From NCBI RefSeq assembly GCF_000719475.1, contig NZ_JOGO01000027.1, positions 10,432-74,431 on the forward strand: a stretch of 64,000 nt of DNA, written 5' to 3'. A model generated the notes under the pieces. The model was not told where the DNA came from. It did not search any database and saw only the letters and a list, made by a program, of their open reading frames with translations. The DNA is from Streptomyces sp. NRRL F-5630 (lineage in GTDB: Bacteria > Actinomycetota > Actinomycetes > Streptomycetales > Streptomycetaceae). Below, piece after piece: positions 1 to 9,682 of the stretch. How positions within the stretch are numbered: the stretch's first letter is position 1; each line of letters opens with the position of its first letter. Position numbers and translations under genes: made by a program.

Positions 1-2
1 GA

Positions 3-263
3 CTCTTCGGCCGTCGCAGGCCCGCCGCCGAACGGACCGTGACGCTCATCGCCAAGCCCGACTGCCACCTGTGCGAGGACGCCGAGCGCGTCGTGGAGGC
101 GGTGTGCGGGGAGTTGGGGGTCGCGTGGGAGACGAAGGACATCACGCGGGACGAGGCGCTGTACCGGGAGTACTGGGAGCAGGTGCCGGTGGTCCTGGTG
201 GACGGCGAACAGCACACGTTCTGGAAGGTGGACCCGGAGCGTTTGCGCAAAGCGCTGCGGTGA
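3..263 (+). CDS. Glutaredoxin-like thiol protein, 5' partial
   Basis: A small thioredoxin-fold protein of the glutaredoxin family, likely involved in cytosolic disulfide or mixed-disulfide exchange. The frame is open to the left edge, so the true start may lie outside the window; the first internal start is GTG at 39. Starting from that GTG, residues 7-12 read PDCHLC, a CxxC-type redox site of the form C-H-L-C. A cis-proline loop follows (QVPVVLVDG) and then the C-terminal helix. About 74 residues lie after the GTG, which is normal for a glutaredoxin. It is followed by the rex-hem operon on the same strand but separated from it by about 350 bases. The fold is confident; its partner is unknown. 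Confidence 0.8.
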   Translation, partial: LFGRRRPAAERTVTLIAKPDCHLCEDAERVVEAVCGELGVAWETKDITRDEALYREYWEQVPVVLVDGEQHTFWKVDPERLRKALR

Positions 264-522
264 CGGCTCGCGGGTCGCGCCGGGCGCCGCGGTGACGGCT
301 CACGGCGCCCGGTCCCGGATCTCGCTCCTCTTTCGCCGAGGGGCTTGTTTTTCCGGGTCGTTTACCATCGAATCGCAGGCTGCGGGGGCACTGAGCATTC
401 GGAAAGAGGTGTCGGGCTTGTCCCCGCACGGTCGTTCGCGCCCCGCGCGCATCGGTTCCCCGACGTGGGGATTCGGCCACGTGACCCCGGTCACTTTGGC
501 CGGACAAAACGGACACCATCTT

Positions 523-538
523 TGTGCACGCGTTCACA
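523..538. promoter_or_regulatory. Rex operator (ROP) upstream of rex-hemACDB
   Basis: TGTGCACGCGTTCACA is a near-perfect match to the established Rex operator TGTGAACGCNTTCACA, and the flanking bases extend the symmetry (TTTGTGCACGCGTTCACAAA). It lies 78 bases before the rex GTG. In Streptomyces coelicolor, Rex represses its own operon when NAD+ is high and is released by NADH; this site predicts the same autoregulation here. The surrounding gene-free stretch 264-615 otherwise holds only the presumed promoter; no other gene is visible in it. Confidence 0.9.
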
Positions 539-615
539 AAGACATAGCCTGCTGGCGACGGGGCGGTCCTGGGACAACTGACCGCCCAGAGCCCCGCTCT
601 ACCCGCAGGAGCACC

Positions 616-1428
616 GTGGCAACTGGCCGAACTCACCGACCGGCGACCCGCAGCCGAGGAATCCCCGAGGCCACCGTCGCCCGGCTTCCGCTGTACCTGC
701 GCGCACTCAACGCACTCTCCGAGCGCTCGGTCCCCACGGTCTCCTCCGAGGAACTCGCCGCTGCCGCCGGGGTCAACTCCGCGAAGCTGCGCAAGGACTT
801 CTCGTACCTCGGCTCCTACGGGACCCGCGGTGTGGGCTACGACGTCGAGTACCTCGTCTACCAGATCTCGCGCGAGCTGGGCCTCACCCAGGACTGGCCG
901 ATCGTCCTGGTCGGCATCGGCAACCTCGGCGCGGCCCTCGCCAACTACGGCGGCTTCGCCTCGCGCGGCTTCCGGGTCGCGGCGCTCGTCGACGCGGACC
1001 CGGCGCTCGCCGGGAAGCCCGTCGCGGGCATCCCTGTCCAGCACATCGACACGCTGGAGACGGTCATCCGCGAGCAGCACGTCTCGATCGGGGTCATCGC
1101 CACACCCGCCGGGGCCGCGCAGCAGGTCTGCGACCGGCTCGTCGGCGCCGGGATCACCTCCATCCTCAACTTCGCCCCCACGGTCCTCGCCGTGCCGGAG
1201 GGCGTCGACGTGCGCAAGGTCGATCTCTCCATCGAACTCCAGATCCTCGCCTTCCACGAGCAGCGCAAGGCCGGTGAGGAGAACCCCGCCGAGGAGAGCG
1301 CCGTGCGGAACGCGCCGACCACCGCCGTCAGCGGCGTCGCGGCGAAGGAGACCCCCGGCGAGCGCGCCGCGCGCGCCGGGGACGGCCCGGGACCGGAGGG
1401 TGACCTGCCCGCCGTGATGCGGGCATGA
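616..1428 (+). CDS. rex: Redox-sensing transcriptional repressor Rex
   Basis: Homodimeric repressor that reads the NADH/NAD+ ratio and controls respiratory and heme genes. The 270-residue protein has an N-terminal winged helix (about residues 17-88, including the helix SAKLRKDFSYLGSYG) and a Rossmann domain with the dinucleotide signature GIGNLG at about 100-105. The C-terminal helix (VDLSIELQILAFHEQ) swaps between subunits in known Rex structures. The GTG start was chosen because AGGAG lies four bases upstream, the length fits the family, and the N-terminus resembles known Streptomyces Rex. Its TGA overlaps the hemA ATG by four bases. The last ~50 residues are a low-complexity Ala/Gly/Pro-rich tail. 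A Rex operator lies upstream. Confidence 0.96.
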   Translation: MATGRTHRPATRSRGIPEATVARLPLYLRALNALSERSVPTVSSEELAAAAGVNSAKLRKDFSYLGSYGTRGVGYDVEYLVYQISRELGLTQDWPIVLVGIGNLGAALANYGGFASRGFRVAALVDADPALAGKPVAGIPVQHIDTLETVIREQHVSIGVIATPAGAAQQVCDRLVGAGITSILNFAPTVLAVPEGVDVRKVDLSIELQILAFHEQRKAGEENPAEESAVRNAPTTAVSGVAAKETPGERAARAGDGPGPEGDLPAVMRA

Positions 1429-2831
1429 GTCTCCTCGTCGTCGGGCTCAGCCACCGCAGTGCCCCCGTGAGCGTCCTGGAACGCGCCGCGCTCAGCGCCG
1501 AGGCGCAGGCCAAGCTCCTCCAGGACACCCTCGCCGCCGAACCGGCCGCCGAGGCCGCGGTCCTCGCCACGTGCAACCGCGTCGAGCTGTACGCGGACGT
1601 CGACAAGTTCCACGCGGGCGTCGCCGAACTCTCCACGCTCCTCGCCCTGCACGCGGGCGTCGGCCTCGAAGAGCTGACCCCGTACCTCTACGTCCACTAC
1701 GAGGACCGCGCCGTCCACCATCTCTTCTCGGTGGCCTGCGGACTGGACTCGATGGTCGTGGGCGAGGGGCAGATCCTCGGGCAGATCAAGGACGCCCTCG
1801 CGCGCTCCCAGGACCTGCACACCGCCGGGCGGCTCCTCAACGACCTCTTCCAGTCCGCGCTCCGCGTCGGCAAGCGCGCCCACAGCGAGACCGGGATCGA
1901 CCGCGCGGGCCAGTCCCTCGTGAGCTTCGGCCTCGCACAGCTCGCGGAGAGCACCCCGGCCGGGGACGGCACCCCGGGCGAGGGCGCCTCGCAGAACGCC
2001 ACCTCCGTCGAGGACTGGGCGAAGGGCAAGCGCGCCCTCGTCATCGGCGCAGGCTCGATGTCCTCGCTCGCCGCCGCCACGCTCGCGCGGGCAGGCGTCG
2101 CCGAGATCGCCGTCGCCAACCGCACCCGGGCCCGCGCCGAGCGGCTCGTCGAGATCCTCACCCAGCCCGGCGGTACGGGCGTCGCCGCGCGCGCCCTGCC
2201 GATCGGCGAGGCCACCGACGAGCTGCCCCGCGCGGACATCGTCGTCTCGTGCACGGGCGCGACCGGACTCGTCCTGCCCGCCCAGGCCATCGAGGAGGCC
2301 ACGACGGGCCGCGCCGCGCGCCCGCTCGCCCTCCTGGACCTCGCCATGCCGCGCGACATCGACGCGGCGGCGCACCGCCTCGACCACGTCCGCCTCGTCG
2401 ACATCGAGTCGCTCGCCGCGGCCAGCGCCGACGCGCCCATGGCCGCCGACGTCGAGCGGGTGCAGCACATCGTGGCCCAGGAGGTGGACGCCTTCGGCGC
2501 CGCCCAGCGGGCCGCGCACATCACGCCCACCGTGGTGGCCCTCCGCACCATGGCCGCCGACGTGGTGGCCGCCGAGACGGCCCGCCTGCACGGGCGCCTT
2601 CCCGGCCTCGGCGAGCGTGAGTTCGCCGAGATCACCCAGACCGTGCGGCGCGTCGTGGACAAGCTCCTGCACGCGCCGACGGTGCGGGTGAAGCAGCTCG
2701 CGAGCGAGCCCGGCGGCGCCGGGTACGCGGACGCGCTGCGCACCCTCTTCGACCTCGACCCGCAGACGGTGGCCGCCGTCAGCCGGGCCGACGCGAGCAG
2801 TACAGACGACCCGAATCGAGGGCGGTCATGA
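1425..2831 (+). CDS. hemA: Glutamyl-tRNA reductase
   Basis: Catalyses NADPH-dependent reduction of glutamyl-tRNA(Glu) to glutamate-1-semialdehyde, the first committed step of C5 tetrapyrrole synthesis. The 468-residue protein shows the N-terminal catalytic domain with ATCNRVELY, placing the nucleophilic cysteine at residue 50. It then has the GEGQILGQIK signature, a nucleotide-binding segment (ALVIGAGSMSSLAAATL) and the C-terminal dimerisation helices. A short Gly/Ser/Thr-rich stretch (about residues 175-195) separates the catalytic and NADPH domains. The start overlaps the rex stop and the stop overlaps hemC (ATGA at both junctions), so the operon is translationally coupled and under Rex control. 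The product feeds HemL, encoded at 43.7 kb. Confidence 0.97.
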   Translation: MSLLVVGLSHRSAPVSVLERAALSAEAQAKLLQDTLAAEPAAEAAVLATCNRVELYADVDKFHAGVAELSTLLALHAGVGLEELTPYLYVHYEDRAVHHLFSVACGLDSMVVGEGQILGQIKDALARSQDLHTAGRLLNDLFQSALRVGKRAHSETGIDRAGQSLVSFGLAQLAESTPAGDGTPGEGASQNATSVEDWAKGKRALVIGAGSMSSLAAATLARAGVAEIAVANRTRARAERLVEILTQPGGTGVAARALPIGEATDELPRADIVVSCTGATGLVLPAQAIEEATTGRAARPLALLDLAMPRDIDAAAHRLDHVRLVDIESLAAASADAPMAADVERVQHIVAQEVDAFGAAQRAAHITPTVVALRTMAADVVAAETARLHGRLPGLGEREFAEITQTVRRVVDKLLHAPTVRVKQLASEPGGAGYADALRTLFDLDPQTVAAVSRADASSTDDPNRGRS

Positions 2832-3799
2832 CCGACAAGCCACTCCGGCTCGGCACCAGGCGCAGCAAGCTCGCCATGGCGCAGTCCGGGCTCGTGGCCG
2901 ATGCCGTGCGCGAGGCGACGGGCCGTCCCGTCGAGCTCGTGGAGATCACGACGTACGGCGACACCTCGCGCGAGCACCTCGCGCGCATCGGAGGTACGGG
3001 GGTCTTCGTCACCGCGCTGCGCGACGCGCTGCTGCGCGGTGACGTGGACTTCGCCGTGCACTCCCTGAAGGACCTGCCGACCGCCCAGCCCGAAGGGCTC
3101 GCGCTCGCCGCGGTCCCGCCGCGCGAGGACGCCCGGGACGCGCTCATCGCGCGCGACGGGCTCACCCTGGAGCGACTGCCGCGGGGCGCGCGGATCGGGA
3201 CCGGGTCGCCGCGCCGCATGGCACAGCTCAACGCCCACGCCCGCGCGCGGGGACTCGACATCGAGACGGTGCCGATCCGCGGCAACGTCGACACGAGGAT
3301 CAACTTCGTACGGGACGGTGAGCTGGACGCCGTGGTTCTCGCCGCGGCCGGGCTCAACCGGCTCGGCAGGGGCGGTGAGGTCACCGAATACCTCGCGCCC
3401 GACACCGTCCTGCCCGCGCCCGGACAGGGGGCGCTCGCCGTCGAGTGCCCCCCGGGGCCGCTCGCCGAGGCGCTCGCCCGGCTCGACGACCCGTCCACGC
3501 GGGCCGCCGTGGCCGCCGAGCGGGCGCTGCTCGCGGCGCTCGAAGCCGGGTGCAGCGCACCTGTGGGCGCGCTCGCCGACTTCCCCGACGGAACGCAGGA
3601 CCAGGCCGCGCAGCGGCAGACCACCGAAATGCGCCTGCGGGGCGTCGTCGGCTCGACCGACGGCTCCTCGCTGGTGCAGCTGACCACCACCGGTCACGTG
3701 CCCTCCACGCAAGCGGAGGCCGAGGCGCTCGGCGCGGAACTCGCCGCCGAGATGCTGGCGAAGGGCGCGGCCGGTCTGATGGGGGAGCGAGCACGATGA
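2828..3799 (+). CDS. hemC: Porphobilinogen deaminase (hydroxymethylbilane synthase)
   Basis: Condenses four porphobilinogen molecules into hydroxymethylbilane on a covalently held dipyrromethane cofactor. The 323-residue protein begins with the family signature LRLGTRRSKLAMAQ and contains TxGD (TTYGDTS) and HSLKDLPT. It also has the Arg-rich binding motif GTGSPRR at about 125-131 and the cofactor-attaching cysteine in EAGCSAPVG (residue 242). The length is close to that of typical bacterial HemC (about 310). ATGA overlaps link it to hemA upstream and to the cobA/hemD fusion downstream. All motifs expected for an active enzyme are present. Confidence 0.97.
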   Translation: MTDKPLRLGTRRSKLAMAQSGLVADAVREATGRPVELVEITTYGDTSREHLARIGGTGVFVTALRDALLRGDVDFAVHSLKDLPTAQPEGLALAAVPPREDARDALIARDGLTLERLPRGARIGTGSPRRMAQLNAHARARGLDIETVPIRGNVDTRINFVRDGELDAVVLAAAGLNRLGRGGEVTEYLAPDTVLPAPGQGALAVECPPGPLAEALARLDDPSTRAAVAAERALLAALEAGCSAPVGALADFPDGTQDQAAQRQTTEMRLRGVVGSTDGSSLVQLTTTGHVPSTQAEAEALGAELAAEMLAKGAAGLMGERAR

Positions 3800-5463
3800 G
3801 CCCCACCACCTCCGCCCTTGCCGCCGTCGCCACCGAGCCGGCCCACGGGCATGTCACCTTTCTGGGCGCGGGCCCGGGCGACCCCGGCCTGCTCACCCTG
3901 CGGGCCGTGGAAGCACTGGCCGCGGCCGACGTGCTGATCGCCGAGCCCCGGGTGCTCGACGTCGTCCGGGCGCACGCGCGCGGCGACGCGGACGCACCCC
4001 TGCTCACCGACGAGGCGTCAACCGAGCCCGGAACGCCGGGAGTCGGTGACGCCGTCAATCTTGTCATGGAGGCCGCACGGGGCGGCAGGCGGGTCGTCCG
4101 AGCCGTCGCGGGGGACCCCGGTCTCGACACCTACACGGCCGCCGAGATGCTCGCCTGCGCCGCCGAGGGCATCCCCTTCGAGGTCGTCCCCGGCATCGCC
4201 GCCGCCCTCGGGGTCCCGGCCTACGCCGGGGTCCCGCTGCGGGACGCGCAGGGCACCGACGTGCGGTTCGTGGACGCGGCCTCGGCCTCGGAGCGCTGCT
4301 GGAGCGAGGTCGGCCAGAGCGACGGCACCGTCGTCGTCACGACGACCCTGGAGAGCGTCGCGCGCGCGGCCGGTGAGCTGGTGAGCGCCGGGCGCAAGCC
4401 CGACACCCCCATCTCGCTCACCGTCGCGGGCACCACGACCCGGCAGCGGACCTGGACGGCGACCCTCGCCTCCGTGGGCCAGGTGCTCAAGCAGGCGAAG
4501 GTGCTGCCCTCGCCGGAGGGCGCGCAGCCCGTCATAGCGGTGGTCGGGGAGCGTTCCGCCCCTGCGCTGCGCGATCAGCTCGCCTGGTTCGAGTCCAAGC
4601 CGCTCTTCGGCTGGAAGATCCTGGTCCCGCGCACGAAGGAGCAGTCCCGCGCGCTCTCCGACCAGCTCCGCTCCTACGGTGCCGTGCCGCACGAGGTGCC
4701 GACGATCGCCGTCGAGCCGCCCCGTACGCCGCAGCAGATGGAACGCGCCGTGAAGGGCCTCGTCACGGGGCGCTACGAGTGGATCGCGTTCACCTCCGTC
4801 AACGCCGTCAAGGCGGTGCGGGAGAAGTTCGAGGAGTACGGGCTCGACGCGCGCGCCTTCGCGGGCATCAAGGTCGCCGCGGTCGGCGAGCAGACGGCCA
4901 AGGCGCTCATCGCCTTCGGCGTGAAGCCGGACCTGACCCCGAGCGGCGAGCAGTCGGCCGCGGGGCTCCTGGAGGACTGGCCCCCCTACGACCCGGTCTT
5001 CGACCCGATCGACCGCGTCTTCCTGCCGCGCGCCGACATCGCCACGGAGACCCTCGTGGCCGGGCTCATCGAGCTGGGCTGGGAGGTCGACGACGTCACC
5101 GCGTACCGCACCGTGCGGGCCTCGCCGCCCCCGGCCGAGACGCGGGAGGCGATCAAGGGCGGCGGTTTCGACGCGGTCCTGTTCACCTCCTCCAGCACCG
5201 TCCGCAACCTCGTCGGCATCGCGGGCAAGCCGCACAACGTCACCGTCATCGCGTGCATCGGCCCGGCGACGGCCAAGACGGCCGAGGAGCACGGGCTGCG
5301 CGTGGACGTCATGGCCCCCGAGCCCTCCGCGCTCAAGCTCGCCGCCGCGCTCGCCGACTTCGGCACGCGGCGCCGGCTCGCCGCGCTCGACGCGGGGGAG
5401 CAGGTGACCCGGCCGAGCGAGCGGCGTCCCGGGGCGCGCAGGCGGCGCAGCGCCACGTCATGA
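3796..5463 (+). CDS. hemD: Bifunctional uroporphyrinogen-III C-methyltransferase-like / uroporphyrinogen-III synthase
   Basis: A 555-residue fusion. Residues ~20-250 form a tetrapyrrole (SAM) methylase domain with the [11 protein letters not shown] loop at 24-34 and a second glycine-rich segment ([16 protein letters not shown]). Residues ~270-530 form the HemD domain ([33 protein letters not shown]), which closes and inverts the D ring of hydroxymethylbilane to uroporphyrinogen III. Such fusions are usual in actinobacteria and could serve both heme and siroheme/cobalamin branches, though methylase activity here is inferred. The start at 3796 overlaps the hemC stop; an in-frame upstream extension to 3445 was rejected because it would run through hemC. 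The C-terminal ~25 residues are basic and low complexity. Confidence 0.92.
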   Translation: MSPTTSALAAVATEPAHGHVTFLGAGPGDPGLLTLRAVEALAAADVLIAEPRVLDVVRAHARGDADAPLLTDEASTEPGTPGVGDAVNLVMEAARGGRRVVRAVAGDPGLDTYTAAEMLACAAEGIPFEVVPGIAAALGVPAYAGVPLRDAQGTDVRFVDAASASERCWSEVGQSDGTVVVTTTLESVARAAGELVSAGRKPDTPISLTVAGTTTRQRTWTATLASVGQVLKQAKVLPSPEGAQPVIAVVGERSAPALRDQLAWFESKPLFGWKILVPRTKEQSRALSDQLRSYGAVPHEVPTIAVEPPRTPQQMERAVKGLVTGRYEWIAFTSVNAVKAVREKFEEYGLDARAFAGIKVAAVGEQTAKALIAFGVKPDLTPSGEQSAAGLLEDWPPYDPVFDPIDRVFLPRADIATETLVAGLIELGWEVDDVTAYRTVRASPPPAETREAIKGGGFDAVLFTSSSTVRNLVGIAGKPHNVTVIACIGPATAKTAEEHGLRVDVMAPEPSALKLAAALADFGTRRRLAALDAGEQVTRPSERRPGARRRRSATS

Positions 5464-5495
5464 CTTCCCGTGTTTCCCGTAAAGGTGGTTCGAGT

Positions 5496-6491
5496 ATGAG
5501 CGAGTACGGCGACGGTTTCCCCGGCATCCGGCCGCGTCGGCTCCGTACGCACGCGACGATGCGCCGTATGGTCGCGGAGACGCGCCTCGACCCGGCGGAC
5601 TTCATCCTTCCCGCGTTCGTGCGGGAGGGCATCAGCGAGCCCGTCGCGATCGAGACCATGCCCGGGGTCGTGCAGCACACGCGCGACACGCTCCGCAAGG
5701 CGGCGGTCGAGGCGGCCGAGGCGGGAATCTCGGGGATCATGCTCTTCGGCGTGCCCGAGGAGGCGAAGAAGGACGCGGTGGGGACGGCGGGGACCGACCC
5801 GGACGGCATCCTCCAGCAGGCTTTGCGCGATGTGCGGGCCGAGGTCGGCGACGACCTGCTCGTCATGTCGGACCTGTGCCTCGACGAGTTCACCGACCAC
5901 GGGCACTGCGGGGTCCTCGACGCGCGGGGGCGCGTCGACAACGACGCGACGCTGGAGCGGTACGCGGAGATGGCGCAGGTCCAGGCCGACGCGGGCGCGC
6001 ACGTCGTGGGCCCGAGCGGCATGATGGACGGCCAGGTCGGCGTCATCCGTGACGCGCTCGACCAGACGGGCCACGAGGACGTGGCGATCCTCGCCTACAC
6101 GGCGAAGTACGCCTCCGCGTTCTACGGCCCGTTCCGCGAGGCCGTCGGCTCCTCGCTGAGCGGCGACCGCAAGACGTACCAGCAGGACCCCGCGAACCTC
6201 CGCGAGTCCTTCCGCGAACTCGCCCTGGACCTCCAGGAGGGCGCGGACATGGTCATGGTCAAGCCGGCGGGCCCCTACCTCGACGTCCTCGCGAAGGTCG
6301 CCGAGTCGGTCGACGTCCCGGTCGTGGCGTACCAGATCTCCGGCGAGTACGCGATGATCGAGGCGGCGGCGCAGCGCGGCTGGATCGACCGCGAGGCCGC
6401 CATCCGCGAGTCCCTCCTGGGCATCCGCCGCGCGGGCGCCCGCAACGTGCTGACGTACTGGGCGGTGGAGGTGGCGCGGGCGCTGCGGTGA
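5496..6491 (+). CDS. hemB: Delta-aminolevulinic acid dehydratase (porphobilinogen synthase)
   Basis: Condenses two 5-aminolevulinate molecules to porphobilinogen in the cytosol. The 331-residue protein has the two Schiff-base lysines in [16 protein letters not shown] (K204) and [14 protein letters not shown] (K256). The metal-site segment [14 protein letters not shown] keeps two cysteines (C128, C138) but has Asp where zinc enzymes have the middle cysteine, which suggests the magnesium-type site. ATG 5496 was chosen because GGTGG lies seven bases upstream and the length fits. An ATG at 5460 overlapping the hemD stop would add 12 residues and could instead provide coupling. It is the last gene of the rex-hem operon. 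Confidence 0.95.
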   Translation: MSEYGDGFPGIRPRRLRTHATMRRMVAETRLDPADFILPAFVREGISEPVAIETMPGVVQHTRDTLRKAAVEAAEAGISGIMLFGVPEEAKKDAVGTAGTDPDGILQQALRDVRAEVGDDLLVMSDLCLDEFTDHGHCGVLDARGRVDNDATLERYAEMAQVQADAGAHVVGPSGMMDGQVGVIRDALDQTGHEDVAILAYTAKYASAFYGPFREAVGSSLSGDRKTYQQDPANLRESFRELALDLQEGADMVMVKPAGPYLDVLAKVAESVDVPVVAYQISGEYAMIEAAAQRGWIDREAAIRESLLGIRRAGARNVLTYWAVEVARALR

Positions 6492-6727
6492 CGCGTCCGC
6501 GTGCCGGGTCCCGGCGCGGGCCCCCGCTTCCGGTGCTCCGGGGGCGGGGGCCTTCGTGCGCGGGGGCTTGGGCGTGCGCGCGGGGCGGCGGCGTGGCCTG
6601 GGCGCGGGGCGCGCGGGACCCGTCCCCCTGGTCCGTCCCGTCCTGGACGCGAGGTGCGGGGCCGCCTCCCGTCCCCCTGTTTGCCCGCGATCGCGGGGAA
6701 CGGCTGCGGAGTGCGGCCGTACCTGGT

Positions 6728-7240
6728 ATGCCCGTAGCCATGGCTGCTGATCTCGCGACGAGGCGACTGGTGTTGCACCCCCTGACGGTGGCGGAGGCCG
6801 AGCAGATCGCGGCGGGGGTGCCGGGGGTGGGGCCCGGGGCCGTGCCGTGGGGCGAGGGGTATCCGGGGCACAGCTCGCGGGTCGGGGCCCTGCACTACCT
6901 GGAGATGGTGGAGAAGTACGGGTACCCGGCGGAGTTCCCCGCGTACGAGATCCGGCGGCGCCAGGACGGGGCCGCCGTGGGCGGGATCGGCTTCCACGGG
7001 CCGCCCGACGAGCGCGGGTGGGTCGAGCTGGGCTACGACCTCGTACCGGCCGTGCGGGGGCGGGGGTTCGCGTCCGAGGCAGTGCGAGGGCTGCTCGTGT
7101 TCGCGCGCGAGCAGGGCGCGTGCGGGGTCGCCGCCGACACCGACGCCGGCAACCTGGCCTCGCAGCGCGTCCTCCTCGCGGCCGGTTTCGCCTTCGCGCG
7201 CGAGGAGGACGGGGTGCGGTACTACGGGGTCCGGCTGTAG
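6728..7240 (+). CDS. GNAT-family N-acetyltransferase
   Basis: Acetyl-CoA-dependent acetyltransferase of the RimJ/RimL-like GNAT group; the substrate is unknown. The ~170-residue protein opens with the typical TRRLVLHPLTVAEAEQI segment. It carries the beta4/beta5 strand pair (AAVGGIGFHGPPDERGWVELGYDLV) and the acetyl-CoA pyrophosphate loop region VRGRGFASEAVRGLL, followed by NLASQRVLLAAGF. ATG 6728 or ATG 6740 may be the true start, as neither has a convincing ribosome site. It sits alone between hemB and a convergent gene that ends seven bases beyond its stop. Confidence 0.85.
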   Translation: MPVAMAADLATRRLVLHPLTVAEAEQIAAGVPGVGPGAVPWGEGYPGHSSRVGALHYLEMVEKYGYPAEFPAYEIRRRQDGAAVGGIGFHGPPDERGWVELGYDLVPAVRGRGFASEAVRGLLVFAREQGACGVAADTDAGNLASQRVLLAAGFAFAREEDGVRYYGVRL

Positions 7241-7246
7241 GGCGCG

Positions 7247-9682
7247 TCAGGTCAGCAGCTCCCACACGTGGTCGTCCGTGCCGTTGTCGGCGAACTGGAC
7301 GACCTGCGCGGAGTCGGCCGTGGACATGCCGTCGACGCCGAGCACCTTGCCCGAGTGCCGCACCTTGAGGCGGTGGCCGCCGTCCGGCGCGGGCAGGAAC
7401 TGCCACAGGTGGTCGTCCGTGCCGTTGTCCGCGAACTGCACGACGTGCGCCGAGTCCGCGGTCGACATGAGGTCGACGCCGAGCACCTTGCCCGACTCGC
7501 GGTTGCGCACCCGGTACCAGCCGTCGCCCTCGGGGACGAGTTCCCACAGGTGGTCGGCGGTGCCGTTGTCGGCGAACTGCACGACGCGCGCCGAGTCCGC
7601 GTGGGACATGCCGTCCACGGCGAGGACCTTCCCGGAGTGCCTGTTGCGCAGCCGGTACCAGCGCTGCGTGAGCCACGGCGTGCCGCCCGCGTGCGCCGTC
7701 GGCAGTACGGAGACACGCAGCCGGGCGGCGCCGAGCGGGACGAGGGTCACGTCCCGCTCGGGCTCGGTACCGCGCGCCGGGCTCTGTTGCAGCGGCCACA
7801 CGACGTGCTGCGCGTCGGTGCTCCACTCGGGCAGGCGGCGGGCCCGCGCGGTGAGCGCGAGCGGGGTGCCGTCGAGCGTGAAGGGGTTCGCGTCCGGATC
7901 GGCGCCGGTGGAACGGACCGCGGGCGTCGGGCCGTCGGGCAGCAGGGCGTAGTTCCACGCACTGGTGGCGTGGACGGCGTACTCGGGGAACTGCTCGCTG
8001 CCGCCGAGGCGTTCGTACCGTTCCCCGACGCGCAGCGCGTAGGCGAGCGGCCCCCGGTAGACGCTCACCGCGCCGTGCTGCGCCGCCCACGTGCGCACGG
8101 TGACGCGCTGCGGGAGGCGGAGCCGTACGGTGTCGCCGTTCCGCCACGTGCGGCGCACCGTGGTGAGAGCGGGACCCGCGGGTGCCGCCGACCCGGCCCC
8201 GTTGACCGTGAGTTCGGGTGCCTCGCACCAGGCGGGGACGCGGAGCCGCAGCGGGAAGGCGACGGGGCGCGGGGTGCGTACGGTGAAGGTCAGGGTGTCG
8301 CCGAAGGGGTAGGCCGTGTCGGTGCTCACGGTCACCTCGGTCGCCTCCGCGCCGACCTTCGCGCGGACCTCGTTCGGCGCGTACATCAGCGCGGCGAGGC
8401 CGTGGTCCGGTGTCGCGAGCCACAGTTCCTGCGCGAACCAGGGCCAGCCCATGCCGTAGTTGTGCGGGCAGCAGCGGTACTGGTCGACGCCGGGGAGGTA
8501 CGCCTGCATCGCGAAGGCGTTCTGGAACTGCCGGTCGGACTTCGGGGTGTTGTCGAGGTCCACGCTGTTGGCGCTCGTGACGTAGTGGACGGCCCTGCCG
8601 GACGGGTCGAGGGAGGGCGGCAGGGCGTTGAACGCCAGTTCCTCGCAGCGGTCGGCCCACAGCGGGTCCCCGGTGAGCCGGGTCAGCAGCTCGTGGCTGG
8701 CCATGAACTCCACGACGCCGCACGTCTCGAAGCCCTGGCGCGGGTCGTCGTGCCCCTCGCGTATGTTCTCGTCGCCCGCGAAGCCGCCGCCGGGGAACTG
8801 CCCGTGCCGCATGGCGAGTTCGTACGTCGTGTACGTGGCCCGGGTGTCCGCGTCGGCGCCGCTGCGCAGCGCGTACTGGGCCGGTTCGCGGAAGCCCTGC
8901 GCGATGTTCACGTTGTGCGGGCTCGCCAGACGGGCGCGCCAGTCGGCGCCGTGCGTGTGGATCTTGTCGGCGAGGTCGAGGAGGAAGGCGTCGCCGGTGC
9001 GGTTGTAGAGCCAGTAGACCGTGTCGAGGCCGTCGCCCCACCGCAAGGACACCCAGCTCTGGTTGAAGGCGCTCGGGCCCTGCGCGTGCATGTAGCGGAG
9101 GAAGGCGGTGAGGGCGGGGAGCACGCGGGCATCGCCGTCGTACTCGTACCAGGAGCGCAGTGCCTGGAGCAGCGGGAGGTACGGCCAGAAGTCGGGGCCG
9201 CCGCCGAGCGAGGTGCGCAGCCGCGCCGGTCCGAAGAAGCCGTCGGGCTGCCGGGTGGCGAGGATCGCGTCGACCCAGTCGCGTACGGCCGCGAGCGCCT
9301 CGGTGTCGCGCGTGACGAGGGCGAGGTCGGTGTATCCCCGCAGCCAGTAGGGGAGTTCCTCCCAGCCTTCGCGCTCCGGGTGGGCCCAGCCGCTCGTGGC
9401 GCGGTCGAGGAAGTGCGAGGTCTTCGCGTACTGGCCGCACAGGCCGCGCAGTTGGAGCGTGAGCTGGGTCGCGAGCCAGCCGCGCGGGGTGACGGCGGTG
9501 GGCGGCAGGCGGAGGAAGGCGGTGGGGCGCAGGGGTGCCCTGCTGGGGGTGTAGTGGCCGCCGCGAGCGGGCGCGGCGCGGTGTTCCGCGGCCGTGGCGA
9601 GGCCGGAGAAGCGGGTGCCCAGGACGAGGGCGCCGGCGGTGGCGAGCGAGGCGGAGGCGAACTGTCTGCGGTTCAGGTGCAT
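7247..9682 (-). CDS. Secreted GH127-type beta-L-arabinofuranosidase with ricin-type repeats
   Basis: Predicted exported glycoside hydrolase acting on beta-L-arabinofuranosides of plant material. It begins with a twin-arginine signal (NRRQFASASLATAGALVLG), so it is likely exported folded by Tat. Residues ~45-670 match the GH127 (DUF1680) fold; the E-T-C segment (GFETCGVVEF) and the paired cysteines in YRCCPHNYGMGW correspond to the Zn ligands and cysteine nucleophile known in GH127. The last ~135 residues hold three nearly identical units of ~45 residues (SGKVL-VD, DSA-VVQFADNG, DHLW), a RicinB-lectin-2-like carbohydrate-binding module. AGGAG precedes the ATG by about seven bases. It is expressed alone. 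Activity is inferred from the family. Confidence 0.88.
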   Translation of the reverse strand: MHLNRRQFASASLATAGALVLGTRFSGLATAAEHRAAPARGGHYTPSRAPLRPTAFLRLPPTAVTPRGWLATQLTLQLRGLCGQYAKTSHFLDRATSGWAHPEREGWEELPYWLRGYTDLALVTRDTEALAAVRDWVDAILATRQPDGFFGPARLRTSLGGGPDFWPYLPLLQALRSWYEYDGDARVLPALTAFLRYMHAQGPSAFNQSWVSLRWGDGLDTVYWLYNRTGDAFLLDLADKIHTHGADWRARLASPHNVNIAQGFREPAQYALRSGADADTRATYTTYELAMRHGQFPGGGFAGDENIREGHDDPRQGFETCGVVEFMASHELLTRLTGDPLWADRCEELAFNALPPSLDPSGRAVHYVTSANSVDLDNTPKSDRQFQNAFAMQAYLPGVDQYRCCPHNYGMGWPWFAQELWLATPDHGLAALMYAPNEVRAKVGAEATEVTVSTDTAYPFGDTLTFTVRTPRPVAFPLRLRVPAWCEAPELTVNGAGSAAPAGPALTTVRRTWRNGDTVRLRLPQRVTVRTWAAQHGAVSVYRGPLAYALRVGERYERLGGSEQFPEYAVHATSAWNYALLPDGPTPAVRSTGADPDANPFTLDGTPLALTARARRLPEWSTDAQHVVWPLQQSPARGTEPERDVTLVPLGAARLRVSVLPTAHAGGTPWLTQRWYRLRNRHSGKVLAVDGMSHADSARVVQFADNGTADHLWELVPEGDGWYRVRNRESGKVLGVDLMSTADSAHVVQFADNGTDDHLWQFLPAPDGGHRLKVRHSGKVLGVDGMSTADSAQVVQFADNGTDDHVWELLT

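Noticed and set aside
292..615. In-frame 5' extension of rex
   Set aside because: It would run through the Rex operator and promoter; the GTG at 616 has a good ribosome site and the family N-terminus.
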